In this document: one piece after another, positions 23,207-37,600 of the stretch | Layout: each line of letters begins with the position of its first letter | Numbering within the stretch: the first letter of the stretch is position 1 | Assembly: GCF_910591885.1 (NCBI RefSeq) | Contig: NW_025963549.1 | Span: 3,720,001-3,784,000, forward strand | Origin: Bombus terrestris | Lineage: Eukaryota > Arthropoda > Insecta > Hymenoptera > Apidae | Length of the DNA: 64,000 nucleotides | Direction: 5' to 3' | Notes under the pieces: generated by a model | Seen by the model: only the letters and a program-made list of their open reading frames with translations | Databases searched by the model: none | What the model was told of the DNA's origin: nothing | Translations under genes and position numbers: made by a program

Positions 23207-26200
23207 CAACGTGTGGTCCGAAATCGCTGACAAAATTAGGCAATAACAGGAAATATATGCAAGGCAATATAAGGTATATGTATAGCTTGGAAGTTGTAAT
23301 CGTTGCACGCTCGCTCCGCTCGCTCGTAAAAATCTAGTCCAACCTCACAACCGATCCGACACGTTAGCAAATTTGATATAAGTCGCCTCCATATCGAATA
23401 ACGAACGCAAGAGGGATTGGTTTTAGGTTAGTCTATAGTTTTCGAGCGAGCGCAGCGAGCGAGCGACGCGTAAAGGTGTGTCACAAACCAACAGTTTGGC
23501 ACATAGGGACATTGAAATATTCGCACCAGCTCGAGGAACCGCAAGTCTTTATCGAATTGCGTACTGACAAAAGTTTACAGTTTACCAATAGTTTTACATA
23601 AATAGTAATATTTTCACATAGTACAGTGCAACGTGTGGTCCGAAATCGCTGACAAAATTAGGCAATAACAGGAAATATATGCAAGGCAATATAAGGTATA
23701 TGTATAGCTTGGAAGTTGTAATCGTTGCTCGCTCGCTCCGCGCGCTCGTAAAAATCTAGTCCAACCTCACAACCGATCCGACACGTTAGCAAATTCGAAA
23801 TAAGTCGCTACCTTATCGAATAACGAACGCAAGAGGGATTGGTTCTAGGTTAGGCTATAGCTTTCGAGCGAGCGCAGCGAGCGAGGGACGCGTAAAGGTG
23901 TGTCACAAACCAACGGTTTGGCACATAGGGACATTGAAATATTCGCACCAGCCCGAGGAACCGCAAGTATTTATCGAATTGCATACTGACAAAGGTTTAC
24001 AGTTTACCAATAGTTTTACATAAATAGTAATATTTCCACATAGTACAGTGCAACGTGTGGTCCAAAATCGCTCACAAAATTAGGCAATAACAGGAAATAT
24101 ATGCAAGGCAATATAAGGTATATGTATAGCGTGGAAATTGTAATCGTCGCTCGCTCGCTCCGCTCGCTCGTATAAATCTAGTCCAACCTCACAGCCGATC
24201 CGACACGTTAGCAAATTTGAAATAAGTCGCCACCTTATCGAATAACGAACGCAAGAGGGATTGGTTCTAGGTTAGGCTATAGTTTTCGAGCGAGCGCAGC
24301 GAGCGAGGGACGCGTAAAGGTGTGTCAGAAAACAACGGTTTGGCACATAGGGACATTGAAATATTCGCACCAGCCCGAGGAACCGCAAGTATTTATCGAA
24401 TTGCGTACTGACAAAAGTTTACAGTTTACCAATAGTTTTACATAAATAGTAATATTTTCACATAGTACAGTGCAACGTGTAGTCGGAAATCGCTGACAAA
24501 ATTAGGCAATAACAGGAAATATATGCAAGGCAATATAAGGTATATGTATAGCTTGGAAGTTGTAATCGTTGCTCGCTCGCTCCGCTCGCTCGTAAAAATC
24601 TAGTCCAACCTCACAGCCGATCCGACACGTTAGCAAATTTGAAATAAGTCGCTACCTTATCGAATAACGAACGCAAGAGGGATTGGTTCTAGGTTAGGCT
24701 ATAGTTTTCGAGCGAGCGCAGCGAGCGAGGGACGCGTAAAGGTGTGTCAGAAAACAACGGTTTGGCACATAGGGACATTGAAATATTCGCACCAGCCCGA
24801 GGAACCGCAAGTCTTTATCGAATTGCGTACTGACAAAAGTTTACAGTTTACCAATAGTTTTACATAAATAGTAATATTTTCACATAGTACAGTGCAACGT
24901 GTGGTCCGAAATCGCTGACAAAATTAGGCAATAACAGGAAATATATGCAAGGCAATATAAGGTATATGTATAGCTTGGAATTTGTAATCGTTGCTCGCTC
25001 GCTCCGCTCGCTCGTAAAAATCTAGTCCAACCTCACAACCGATCCGACACGTTAGTAAATTTGAAATAAGTCGCCTCCTTATCGAATAACGAACGCAAGA
25101 GGGATTGGTTTTAGGTTAGACTATATTTTTCGAGCGAGCGCAGCGAGCGTGGGACGCGTAAAGGTGTGTCACAAACCAACGGTTTGGCACCTAGGGACAT
25201 TGAAATATTCGCACCAGCCCGAGGAACCGCAAGTATTTATCGAATTGCGTACTGACAAAAGTTTACAGTTTACCAATAGTTTTACATAAATAGTAATATT
25301 TTCACATAGTACAGTGCAACGTGTTGTCGGAAATCGCTGACAAAATTAGGCAATAACAGGAAATATATGCAAGGCAATATAAGGTATATGTGTAGCTTGG
25401 AAGTTGTAATCGTTGCTCGCTCGCTCCGCTCGCTCGTAAAAATCTAGTCCAACCTCACAACCGATACGACACGTTGGCAAATTTGAAATAAGTCGCCTCC
25501 ATATCGAATAACGAACGCAAGAGGGATTGGTTTTAGGTTAGTCTATAGTTTTCGAGCGAGCGCAGCGAGCGAGCGACGCGTAAAGGTGTGTCAGAAAACA
25601 ACGGCTTGGCACCTAGGGACATTGAAATATTCGCACCAGCCCGAGGAACCGCAAGTATTTATCGAATTGCGTACTGACAAAAGTTTACAGTTTATCAATA
25701 GTTTTACATAAATAGTAATATTTCCACATAGTACAGTGCAACGTGTGGTCCGAAATCGCTCACAAAATTAGGCAATAACAGGAAATATATGCAAGGCAAT
25801 ATCAGGTATATGTATAGCGTGGAAGTTGTAATCGTTGCTCGCTCGCTCCGCTCGCTCGTAAAAATCTAGTTCAACCTCACAACCGATCCGACACGTTAGT
25901 AAATTTGAAATAAGTCGCCACCTTATCGAATAACGAACGCAAGAGGGATTGGTTTTAGGTTAGGCTATATTTTTCGAGCGAGCGCAGCGAGCGAGGTACG
26001 CGTAAAGGTGTGTCACAAACCAACGGTTTGGCACATTGGGACATTGAAATATTCGCACCAGCTCGAGGAACCGCAAGTCTTTATCGAATTGCGTACTGAC
26101 AAAAGTTTACAGTTTATCAATAGTTTTACATAAATAGTAATATTTCCACATAGTACAGTGCAACGTGTGCTGCGAAATCGCTGACAAAGTTAGGCAATAA

Positions 26201-29200
26201 CAGGAAATATATGCAAGGCAATATAAGGTATATGTATAGCGTGGAAATTGTAATCGTCGCTCGCTCGCTCCGCTCGCTCGTATAAACCTAGTCCAACCTC
26301 ACAGCCAATCCGACACGTTAGCAAATTTGAAATAAGTCGCCACCTTATCGAATAACGAACGCAAGAGGGATTGGTTCTAGGTTAGGCTATAGTTTTCGAG
26401 CGAGCGCAGCGAGCGAGGGACGCGTAAAGGTGTGTCAGAAAACAACGGTTTGGCACATAGGGACATTGAAATATTCGCACCAGCCCGAGGAACCGCAAGT
26501 CTTTATCGAATTGCGTACTGACAAAAGTTTACAGTTTACCAATAGTTTTACATAAATAGTAATATTTTCACATAGTACAGTGCAACGTGTAGTCCGAAAT
26601 CGCTGACAAAATTAGGCAATAACAGGAAATATATGCAAGGCAATATAAGGTATATGTATAGCTTGGAAATTGTAATCGTTGCTCGCTCGCTCCGCTCGCT
26701 CGTAAAAATCTAGTCCAACCTCACAACCGTTCCGACACGTTGGCAAATTTGAAATAAGTCGCCTCCATATCGAATAACGAACGCAAGAGGGATTGGTTTG
26801 AGGTTAGTCTATAGTTTTCGAGCGAGCGCAGCGAGCGAGCGACGCGTAAAGGTGTGTCAGAAAACAACGGCTTGGCACCTAGGGACATTGAAATATTCGC
26901 ACCAGCCCGAGGAACCGCAAGTATTTATCGAATTGCGTACTGACAAAAGTTTACAGTTTCCCAATAGTTTTACATAAATAGTAATATTTCCACATAGTAC
27001 AGTGCAACGTGTGGTCCGAAATCGCTGACAAAATTAGGCAATAACAGGAAATATATGCAAGGCAATATAAAGTATATGTATAGCTTGGAAATTGTAATCG
27101 TTGCTCGCTCCCTCCGCTCGCTCGTAAAAATCTACTCCAGCCTCAGAACCGATCCGACACGTTAGCAAATTCGAAATAAGTCGCCTCCTTATCGAATAAC
27201 GAACGCAAGAGGGATTGGTTCTAGGTCAGGCTATAGCTTTCGAGCGAGCGCAGCGAGCGAGGGACGCGTAAAGGTGTGTCACAAACCAACGGTTTGGCAC
27301 ATAGGGACATTGAAATATTCGCACCAGCCCGAGGAACCGCAAGTATTTATCGAATTGCATACTGACAAAGGTTTACAGTTTACCAATAGTTTTACATAAA
27401 TAGTAATAATTTCACAAGGTAGAGTGCAACGTGTGGTCCGAAATCGCTGACAAAATTAGGCAATAACAGGAAATATATGCAAGGCAATATAAGGTATATG
27501 TATAGCATGGAAATTGTAATCGTTGCTCGCTCGCTCCACTCGCTCGTATAAATCGAGGTCCAACCTCACAACCGATCCGACACGTTAGCAAATTTGAAAT
27601 AAGTCGCCTCATTATCGAATAACGAACGCAAGAGTGCTTGGTTTTAGGTTAGACTATAGTTTTCGAGCGAGCGCAGCGAGCGAGGGTCGCGTAAATGTGT
27701 GTCACAATCCAACGGTTTGGCACATAGGGACATTGAAATATTCGCACCAGCCCGAGGAGCCGCAAGTCTTTATCGAATTGCGTACTGACGAAAGTTTACA
27801 GTTTATCAATAGTTTTACATAAATAGTAATATTTCCACATAGTACAGTGCAATGTGTGGTCCGAAATCGCTGACAAAATTAGGCAATAACAGGAAATATA
27901 TGCAAGGGAATATAAGGTATACGTATAGCGTGGAAATTGTAAGCGTTGCTCGCTCGCTCCGCTCGCTCGTAAATATCTAGTCCAACCTCACAAGCGATCC
28001 GACACGTTAGTAAATTTGAAATAAGTCGCCTCCGTATCGAATAACGAACGCAAGAGGGATTGGTTTTAGGTTAGGCTATAGTTTTCGAGCGAGCGCAGCG
28101 AGCGAGCGACGCGTAAAGGTGTGTCAGAAAACAACGGCTTGGCACCTAGGGACATTGAAATATTCGCACCAGCCCGAGGAACCGCAAGTATTTATCGAAT
28201 TGCGTACTGACAAAAGTTTACAGTTTATCAATAGTTTTACATAAATAGTAATATTTCCACATAGTACAGTGCAACGTGTGGTCCAAAATCGCTCACAAAA
28301 TTAGGAAATAACCGGAAATATATGCAAGGCAATATCAGGTATATGTATAGCTTGGAAGTTGTAATCGTTGCTCGCTCGCTCCGCTCGCTCGTAAAAATCT
28401 AGTCCAACCTCACAACCGATCCGACACGTTCCCAAATTTGAAATAAGTCGCCTCCATATCGAATAACGAACGCAAGAGGGATTGGTTTTAGGTTAGGCTA
28501 TAGTTTTCGAGCGAGCGCAGCGAGCGAGCGACGCGTAAAGGTGTGTCAGAAAACAACGGCTTGGCACCTAGGGACATTGAAATATTCGCACCAGCTCGAG
28601 GAACCGGAAGTCTTTATCGAATTGCGTACTGACGAAAGTTTACAGTTTGTCAATAGTTTTACATAAATAGTAATATTTCCACATAGTACAGTGCAACGTG
28701 TGGTCCAAAATCGCTGACAAAATTAGGCAATAACAGGAAATATATGCAAGGCAATATAAGGTATATGTATAGCGTGGAAATTGTAATCGTTGCTCGCTCG
28801 CTCCGCTCGCTCGTATAAATCGAGGTCCAACCTCACAACCGATCCGACACGTTAGCAAATTTGAAATAAGTCGCCTCATTATCGAATAACGAACGCAAGA
28901 GTGCTTGGTTTTAGGTTAGACTATATTTTTCGAGCGAGCGCATCGTGCGAGGGTCGCGTAAATGTGTGTCACAATCCAACGGTTTGGCACATAGGGACAT
29001 TGAAATATTCGCACCAGCCCGAGGAGCCGCAAGTCTTTATCGAATTGCGTACTGACGAAAGTTTACAGTTTATCAATAGTTTTACATAAATAGTAATATT
29101 TCCACATAGTACGGTGCAATGTGTGGTCCGAAATCGCTGACAAAATTAGGCAATAACAGGAAATATATGCAAGGGAATATAAGGTATACGTATAGCGTGG

Positions 29201-31650
29201 AAATTGTAAGCGTTGCTCGCTCGCTCCGCTCGCTCTTAATTATCTAGTCCAACCTCACAAGCGATCCGACACGTTAGTAAATTTGAAATAAGTCGCCTCC
29301 GTATCGAATAACGAACGCAAGAGGGATTGGTTTTAGGTTAGGCTATATTTTTCGAGCGAGCGCAGCGAGCGAGGTACGCGTAAAGGTGTGTCACAAACCA
29401 ACGGTTTGGCACATAGGGACATTGAAATATTCGCACCAGCTCGAGGAACCGCAAGTCTTTATCGAATTGCGTACTGACAAAAGTTTACAGTTTATCAATA
29501 GTTTTACATAAATAGTAATATTTCCACATAGTACAGTGCAACGTGTGGTGCGAAATCGCTGACAAAGTTAGGCAATAACAGGAAATATATGCAAGGCAAT
29601 ATAAGGTATATGTATAGCATGGAAATTGTAATCGTTGCTCGCTCGCTCCACTCGCTCGTATAAATCGAGGTCCAACCTCACAACCGATCCGACACGTTAG
29701 CAAATTTGAAATAAGTCGCCTCATTATCGAATAACGAACGCAAGAGTGCTTGGTTTTAGGTCAGACTATATTTTTCGAGCGAGCGCAGCGTGCGAAGGTC
29801 GCGTAAATGTGTGTCACAATCCAACGGTTTGGCACATAGGGACATTGAAATATTCGCACCAGCCCGAGGAGCCGGAAGTCTTTATCGAATTGCGTACTGA
29901 CAAAAGTGTATAGTTTATCAATAGTTTTACATAAATAGTAATATTTCCACATAGTACAGTGCAATGTGTGGTCCGAAATCGCTGACAAAATTAGGCAATA
30001 ACAGGAAATATATGCAAGGCAATATCAGGTATATGTATAGCGTGGAAATTGTAATCGTTGCTCGCTCGCTCCGCTCGCTCGTAAAAATCTAGTCCAACCT
30101 CACAACCGATCCGACACGTTGGCAAATTTGAAATAAGTCGCCTCCATATCGAATAACGAACGCAAGAGGGATTGGTTTTAGGTTAGTCTATAGTTTTAGA
30201 GCGAGCGCAGCGAGCGAGGGTCGCGTAAATGTGTGTCACAATCCAACGGTTTGGCACATAGGGACATTGAAATATTCGCACCAGCCCGAGGAGCCGGAAG
30301 TCTTTATCGAATTGCGTACTGACGAAAGTTTACAGTTTATCAATAGTTTTACATAAATATTAATATTTTCACATAGTACAGTGCAACGTGTGGTCCGAAA
30401 TCGCTGACAAAATTAGGCAATAACAGGAAATATATGCAAGGCAATATAAGGTATATGTATAGCGTGGAAATTGTAATCGTTGCTCGCTCGCTCCGCTCGC
30501 TCGAAAAAATCTAGTCCAACCTCACAACCGATCCGACACGTTAGCAAATTCGAAATAAGTCGCTACCTTATCGAATAACGAACGCAAGAGGGATTGGTTC
30601 TAGGCTAGGCTATAGTTTTCGAGCGAGCGCAGCGAGCGAGGGACGCGCAAAGGTGTGTCACAAACCTACGGTTTGGCACATAGGGACATTGAAATATTCG
30701 CACCAGCCCGAGGAACAGCAAGTATTTGACCGAATAGCGTACTGACAAAAGTTTACAGTTTATCAATAGTTTTACATAAATAGTAATATTTCCACATAGT
30801 ACAGTGCAACGTGTGGTCCGATATCGCTGACAAAATTAGGCAATAACAGGAAATATATGCAAGGCAATATAAGGTATATGTATAGCGTGGAAATTGTAAT
30901 CGTTGCTCGCTCGCTCCCCTCGCTCGTAAAAATCTAGTCCAACCTCACAACCGATCCGACACGTTAGTAAATTTGAAATAAGTCGTCTCCTTATCGAATT
31001 ACGGTCGCAAGAGGGATTGGTTTTAGGTTAGACTATAGTTTTCGAGCGAGCGCAGCGAGCGAGGTACGCGTAAAGGTGTGTCACAAACCAACGGTTTGGC
31101 ACATAGGGACATTGAAATATTCGCACCAGCCCGAGAACCGGAAGTCTTTATCGAATTGCCTACAGACAAAAGTAGACAGTTTATCAATAGTTTTACATAA
31201 ATAGTAATATTTCCACATAGTACAGTGCAACGTGTGGTGCGAAATCGCAGACAAAGTTAGGCAATAACAGGAAATATATGCAAGGCAATATAAGGTATAT
31301 CTATAGCATGGAAATTGTAATCGTTGCTCGCTCGCTCCACTCGCTCGTATAAATCGAGGTCCAACCTCACAACCGATCCGACACGTTAGCAAATTTGAAA
31401 TAAGTCGCCTCATTATCGAATAACGAACGCAAGAGTGCTTGGTTTTAGGTCAGACTATATTTTTCGAGCGAGCGCAGCGTGCGAAGGTCGCGTAAATGTG
31501 CGTCACAATCCAACGGTTTGGCACATAGGGACATTGAAATATTCGCACCAGCCCGAGGAGCTGCAAGTCTTTATCGAATTGCCTACTGACGAAAGTTTAC
31601 AGTTTATCAATAGTTTTACATAAATAGTAATATTTCCACATAGTACAGTG
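22785..31650 (+). repeat. 21-monomer HOR, copy 1 (8866 bp)
   Basis: Monomer starts are 22785, 23207, 23629, 24051, 24473, 24895, 25317, 25739, 26161, 26583, 27005, 27427, 27850, 28272, 28694, 29117, 29539, 29962, 30384, 30807 and 31228. Rare private variants recur 8866-8868 bp downstream in the same order. They include CGAATATCGAACGC with GGCACGTAGGG in the first monomer, TAATAATTTCACAAGGTAGAG near 27405, CTCTTAATTATC near 29232, and TTTGACCGAATAGCG near 30727. The match therefore covers the whole unit rather than one monomer type. Between-copy differences are visible but sparse. Confidence 0.92.
23207..24472 (+). repeat. Three-monomer unit, copy 2
   Basis: Monomer starts are 23207, 23629 and 24051. 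They match 21941, 22363 and 22785 in order, with GTTGCACGCTCG and GAATTGCATACTGACAAAGG at the corresponding places. There are small differences in the second monomer (CTCCGCGCGCTCG, GTCGCTACC). Confidence 0.85.
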
Positions 31651-34600
31651 CAACGTGTGGTCCGAAATCGCTGACAAAATTAGGCAATAACAGGAAATAT
31701 ATGCAAGGCAATATAAGGTATATGTATAGCGTGGAAATTGTAATCGTCGCTCGCTCGCTCCGCTCGCTCGTATAAATCTAGTCCAACCTCACAGCCGATC
31801 CGACACGTTAGCAAATTTGAAATAAGTCGCCACCTTATCGAATATCGAACGCAAGAGGGATTGGTTCTAGGTTAGGCTATAGTTTTCGAGCGAGCGCAGC
31901 GAGCGAGGGACGCGTAAAGGTGTGTCAGAAAACAACGGTTTGGCACGTAGGGACATTGAAATATTCGCACCAGCCCGAGGAACCGCAAGTATTTATCGAA
32001 TTGCGTACTGACAAAAGTTTACAGTTTACCAATAGTTTTACATAAACAGTAATATTTTCACATAGTACAGTGCAACGTGTGGTCCGAAATCGCTGACAAA
32101 ATTAGGCAATAACAGGAAATATATGCAAGGCAATATAAGGTATATGTATAGCTTGGAAGTTGTAATCGTTGCACGCTCGCTCCGCTCGCTCGTAAAAATC
32201 TAGTCCAACCTCACAACCGATCCGACACGTTAGCAAATTTGAAATAAGTCGCCTCCATATCGAATAACGAACGCAAGAGGGATTGGTTTTAGGTTAGTCT
32301 ATAGTTTTCGAGCGAGCGCAGCGAGCGAGCGACGCGTAAAGGTGTGTCACAAACCAACGGTTTGGCACATAGGGACATTGAAATATTCGCACCAGCTCGA
32401 GGAACCGCAAGTCTTTATCGAATTGCGTACTGACAAAAGTTTACAGTTTACCAATAGTTTTACATAAATAGTAATATTTTCACATAGTACAGTGCAACGT
32501 GTGGTCCGAAATCGCTGACAAAATTAGGCAATAACAGGAAATATATGCAAGGCAATATAAGGTATATGTATAACTTGGAAGTTGTAATCGTTGCTCGCTC
32601 GCTCCGCGCGCTCGTAAAAATCTAGTCCAACCTCACAACCGATCCGACACGTTAGCAAATTCGAAATAAGTCGCTACCTTATCGAATAACGAACGCAAGA
32701 GGGATTGGTTCTAGGTCAGGCTATAGTTTTCGAGCGAGCGCAGCGAGCGAGGGACGCGTAAAGGTGTGTCACAAACCAACGGTTTGGCACATAGGGACAT
32801 TGAAATATTCGCACCAGCCCGAGGAACCGCAAGTATTTATCGAATTGCATACTGACAAAGGTTTACAGTTTACCAATAGTTTTACATAAATAGTAATATT
32901 TCCACATAGTACAGTGCAACGTGTGGTCCAAAATCGCTCACAAAATTAGGCAATAACAGGAAATATATGCAAGGCAATATAAGGTATATGTATAGCGTGG
33001 AAATTGTAATCGTCGCTCGCTCGCTCCGCTCGCTCGTATAAATCTAGTCCAACCTCACAACCGATCCGACACGTTAGCAAATTTGAAATAAGTCGCCACC
33101 TTATCGAATAACGAACGCAAGAGGGATTGGTTCTAGGTTAGGCTATAGTTTTCGAGCGAGCGCAGCGAGCGAGGGACGCGTAAAGGTGTGTCAGAAAACA
33201 ACGGTTTGGCACATAGGGACATTGAAATATTCGCACCAGCCCGAGGAACCGCAAGTATTTATCGAATTGCGTACTGACAAAAGTTTACAGTTTACCAATA
33301 GTTTTACATAAATAGTAATATTTTCACATAGTACAGTGCAACGTGTAGTCGGAAATCGCTGACAAAATTAGGCAATAACAGGAAATATATGCAAGGCAAT
33401 ATAAGGTATATGTATAGCTTGGAAGTTGTAATCGTTGCTCGCTCGCTCCGCTCGCTCGTAAAAATCTAGTCCAACCTCACAGCCGATCCGACACGTTAGC
33501 AAATTTGAAATAAGTCGCCACCTTATCGAATAACGAACGCAAGAGGGATTGGTTCTAGGTTAGGCTATAGTTTTCGAGCGAGCGCAGCGAGCGAGGGACG
33601 CGTAAAGGTGTGTCAGAAAACAACGGTTTGGCACATAGGGACATTGAAATATTCGCACCAGCCCGAGGAACCGCAAGTCTTTATCGAATTGCGTACTGAC
33701 AAAAGTTTACAGTTTACCAATAGTTTTACATAAATAGTAATATTTTCACATAGTACAGTGCAACGTGTGGTCCGAAATCGCTGACAAAATTAGGCAATAA
33801 CAGGAAATATATGCAAGGCAATATAAGGTATATGTATAGCTTGGAATTTGTAATCGTTGCTCGCTCGCTCCGCTCGCTCGTAAAAATCTAGTCCAACCTC
33901 ACAACCGATCCGACACGTTAGTAAATTTGAAATAAGTCGCCTCCTTATCGAATAACGAACGCAAGAGGGATTGGTTTTAGGTTAGACTAGATTTTTACGA
34001 GCGAGCGGAGCGAGCGAGGGACGCGTAAAGGTGTGTCACAAACCAACGGTTTGGCACCTAGGGACATTGAAATATTCGCACCAGCCCGAGGAACCGCAAG
34101 TATTTATCGAATTGCGTACTGACAAAAGTTTACAGTTTACCAATAGTTTTACATAAATAGTAATATTTTCACATAGTACAGTGCAACGTGTAGTCGGAAA
34201 TCGCTGACAAAATTAGGCAATAACAGGAAATATATGCAAGGCAATATAAGGTATATGTGTAGCTTGGAAGTTGAGATCGTTGCTCGCTCGCTCCGCTCGC
34301 TCGTAAAAATCTAGTCCAACCTCACAACCGTTCCGACACGTTGGCAAATTTGAAATAAGTCGCCTCCATATCGAATAACGAACGCAAGAGGGATTGGTTT
34401 TAGGTTAGTCTATAGTTTTCGAGCGAGCGCAGCGAGCGAGCGACGCGTAAAGGTGTGTCAGAAAACAACGGCTTGGCACCTAGGGACATTGAAATATTCG
34501 CACCAGCCCGAGGAACCGCAAGTATTTATCGAATTGCGTACTGACAAAAGTTTACAGTTTATCAATAGTTTTACATAAATAGTAATATTTCCACATAGTA

Positions 34601-37600
34601 CAGTGCAACGTGTGGTCCAAAATCGCTCACAAAATTAGGCAATAACAGGAAATATATGCAAGGCAATATCAGGTATATGTATAGCGTGGAAGTTGTAATC
34701 GTTGCTCGCTCGCTCCGCTCGCTCGTAAAAATCTAGTTCAACCTCACAACCGATCCGACACGTTAGTAAATTTGAAATAAGTCGCCACCTTATCGAATAA
34801 CGAACGCAAGAGGGATTGGTTTTAGGTTAGGCTATATTTTTCGAGCGAGCGCAGCGAGCGAGGTACGCGTAAAGGTGTGTCACAAACCAACGGTTTGGCA
34901 CATTGGGACATTGAAATATTCGCACCAGCTCGAGGAACCGCAAGTCTTTATCGAATTGCGTACTGACAAAAGTTTACAGTTTATCAATAGTTTTACATAA
35001 ATAGTAATATTTCCACATAGTACAGTGCAACGTGTGCTGCGAAATCGCTGACAAAGTTAGGCAATAACAGGAAATATATGCAAGGCAATATAAGGTATAT
35101 GTATAGCGTGGAAATTGTAATCGTCGCTCGCTCGCTCCGCTCGCTCGTATAAACCTAGTCCAACCTCACAGCCAATCCGACACGTTAGCAAATTTGAAAT
35201 AAGTCGCCACCTTATCGAATAACGAACGCAAGAGGGATTGGTTCTAGGTTAGGCTATAGTTTTCGAGCGAGCGCAGCGAGCGAGGGACGCGTAAAGGTGT
35301 GTCAGAAAACAACGGTTTGGCACATAGGGACATTGAAATATTCGCACCAGCCCGAGGAACCGCAAGTCTTTATCGAATTGCGTACTGACAAAAGTTTACA
35401 GTTTACCAATAGTTTTACATAAATAGTAATATTTTCACATAGTACAGTGCAACGTGTAGTCCGAAATCGCTGACAAAATTAGGCAATAACAGGAAATATA
35501 TGCAAGGCAATATAAGGTATATGTATAGCTTGGAAGTTGTAATCGTTGCTCGCTCGCTCCGCTCGCTCGTAAAAATCTAGTCCAACCTCACAACCGTTCC
35601 GACACGTTGGCAAATTTGAAATAAGTCGCCTCCATATCGAATAACGAACGCAAGAGGGATTGGTTTGAGGTTAGTCTATAGTTTTCGAGCGAGCGCAGCG
35701 AGCGAGCGACGCGTAAAGGTGTGTCAGAAAACAACGGCTTGGCACCTAGGGACATTGAAATATTCGCACCAGCCCGAGGAACCGCAAGTATTTATCGAAT
35801 TGCGTACTGACAAAAGTTTACAGTTTCCCAATAGTTTTACATAAATAGTAATATTTCCACATAGTACAGTGCAACGTGTGGTCCGAAATCGCTGACAAAA
35901 TTAGGCAATAACAGGAAATATATGCAAGGCAATATAAAGTATATGTATAGCTTGGAAATTGTAATCGTTGCTCGCTCCCTCCGCTCGCTCGTAAAAATCT
36001 ACTCCAGCCTCAGAACCGATCCGACACGTTAGCAAATTCGAAATAAGTCGCCTCCTTATCGAATAACGAACGCAAGAGGGATTGGTTCTAGGTCAGGCTA
36101 TAGCTTTCGAGCGAGCGCAGCGAGCGAGGGACGCGTAAAGGTGTGTCACAAACCAACGGTTTGGCACATAGGGACATTGAAATATTCGCACCAGCCCGAG
36201 GAACCGCAAGTATTTATCGAATTGCATACTGACAAAGGTTTACAGTTTACCAATAGTTTTACATAAATAGTAATAATTTCACAAGGTAGAGTGCAACGTG
36301 TGGTCCGAAATCGCTGACAAAATTAGGCAATAACAGGAAATATATGCAAGGCAATATAAGGTATATGTATAGCATGGAAATTGTAATCGTTGCTCGCTCG
36401 TACCGCTCGCTCGTATAAATCGAGGTCCAACCTCACAACCGATCCGACACGTTAGCAAATTTGAAATAAGTCGCCTCATTATCGAATAACGAACGCAAGA
36501 GTGCTTGGTTTTAGGTTAGACTATATTTTTCGAGCGAGCGCAGCGTGCGAGGGTCGCGTAAATGTGTGTCACAATCCAACGGTTTGGCACATAGGGACAT
36601 TGAAATATTCGCACCAGCCCGAGGAGCCGCAAGTCTTTATCGAATTGCGTACTGACGAAAGTTTACAGTTTATCAATAGTTTTACATAAATAGTAATATT
36701 TCCACATAGTACGGTGCAATGTGTGGTCCGAAATCGCTGACAAAATTAGGCAATAACAGGAAATATATGCAAGGGAATATAAGGTATACGTATAGCGTGG
36801 AAATTGTAAGCGTTGCTCGCTCGCTCCGCTCGCTCGTAAATATCTAGTCCAACCTCACAAGCGATCCGACACGTTAGTAAATTTGAAATAAGTCGCCTCC
36901 GTATCGAATAACGAACGCAAGAGGGATTGGTTTTAGGTTAGGCTATAGTTTTCGAGCGAGCGCAGCGAGCGAGCGACGCGTAAAGGTGTGTCAGAAAACA
37001 ACGGCTTGGCACCTAGGGACATTGAAATATTCGCACCAGCCCGAGGAACCGCAAGTATTTATCGAATTGCGTACTGACAAAAGTTTACAGTTTATCAATA
37101 GTTTTACATAAATAGTAATATTTCCACATAGTACAGTGCAACGTGAGTTCCGAAATCGCTCACAAAATTAGGAAATAACTGGAAATATATGCAAGGCAAT
37201 ATCAGGTATATGTATAGCTTGGCAACTGGAATCGTTGCTCGCTCGCTCCGCTCGCTCGTAAAAATCTAGTCCAACCTCACAACCGATACGACACGTTCCC
37301 AAATTTGAAATAAGTCGCCTCCATATCGAATAACGAACGCAAGAGGGATTGGTTTTAGGTTAGGCTATAGTTTTCGAGCGAGCGCAGCGAGCGAGCAACG
37401 CGTAAAGGTGTGTCAGAAAACAACGGCTTGGCACCTAGGGACATTGAAATATTCGCACCAGCTCGAGGAACCGGAAGTCTTTATCGAATTGCGTACTGAC
37501 GAAAGTTTACAGTTTGTCAATAGTTTTACATAAATAGTAATATTTCCACATAGTACAGTGCAACGTGTGGTCCAAAATCGCTGACAAAATTAGGCAATAA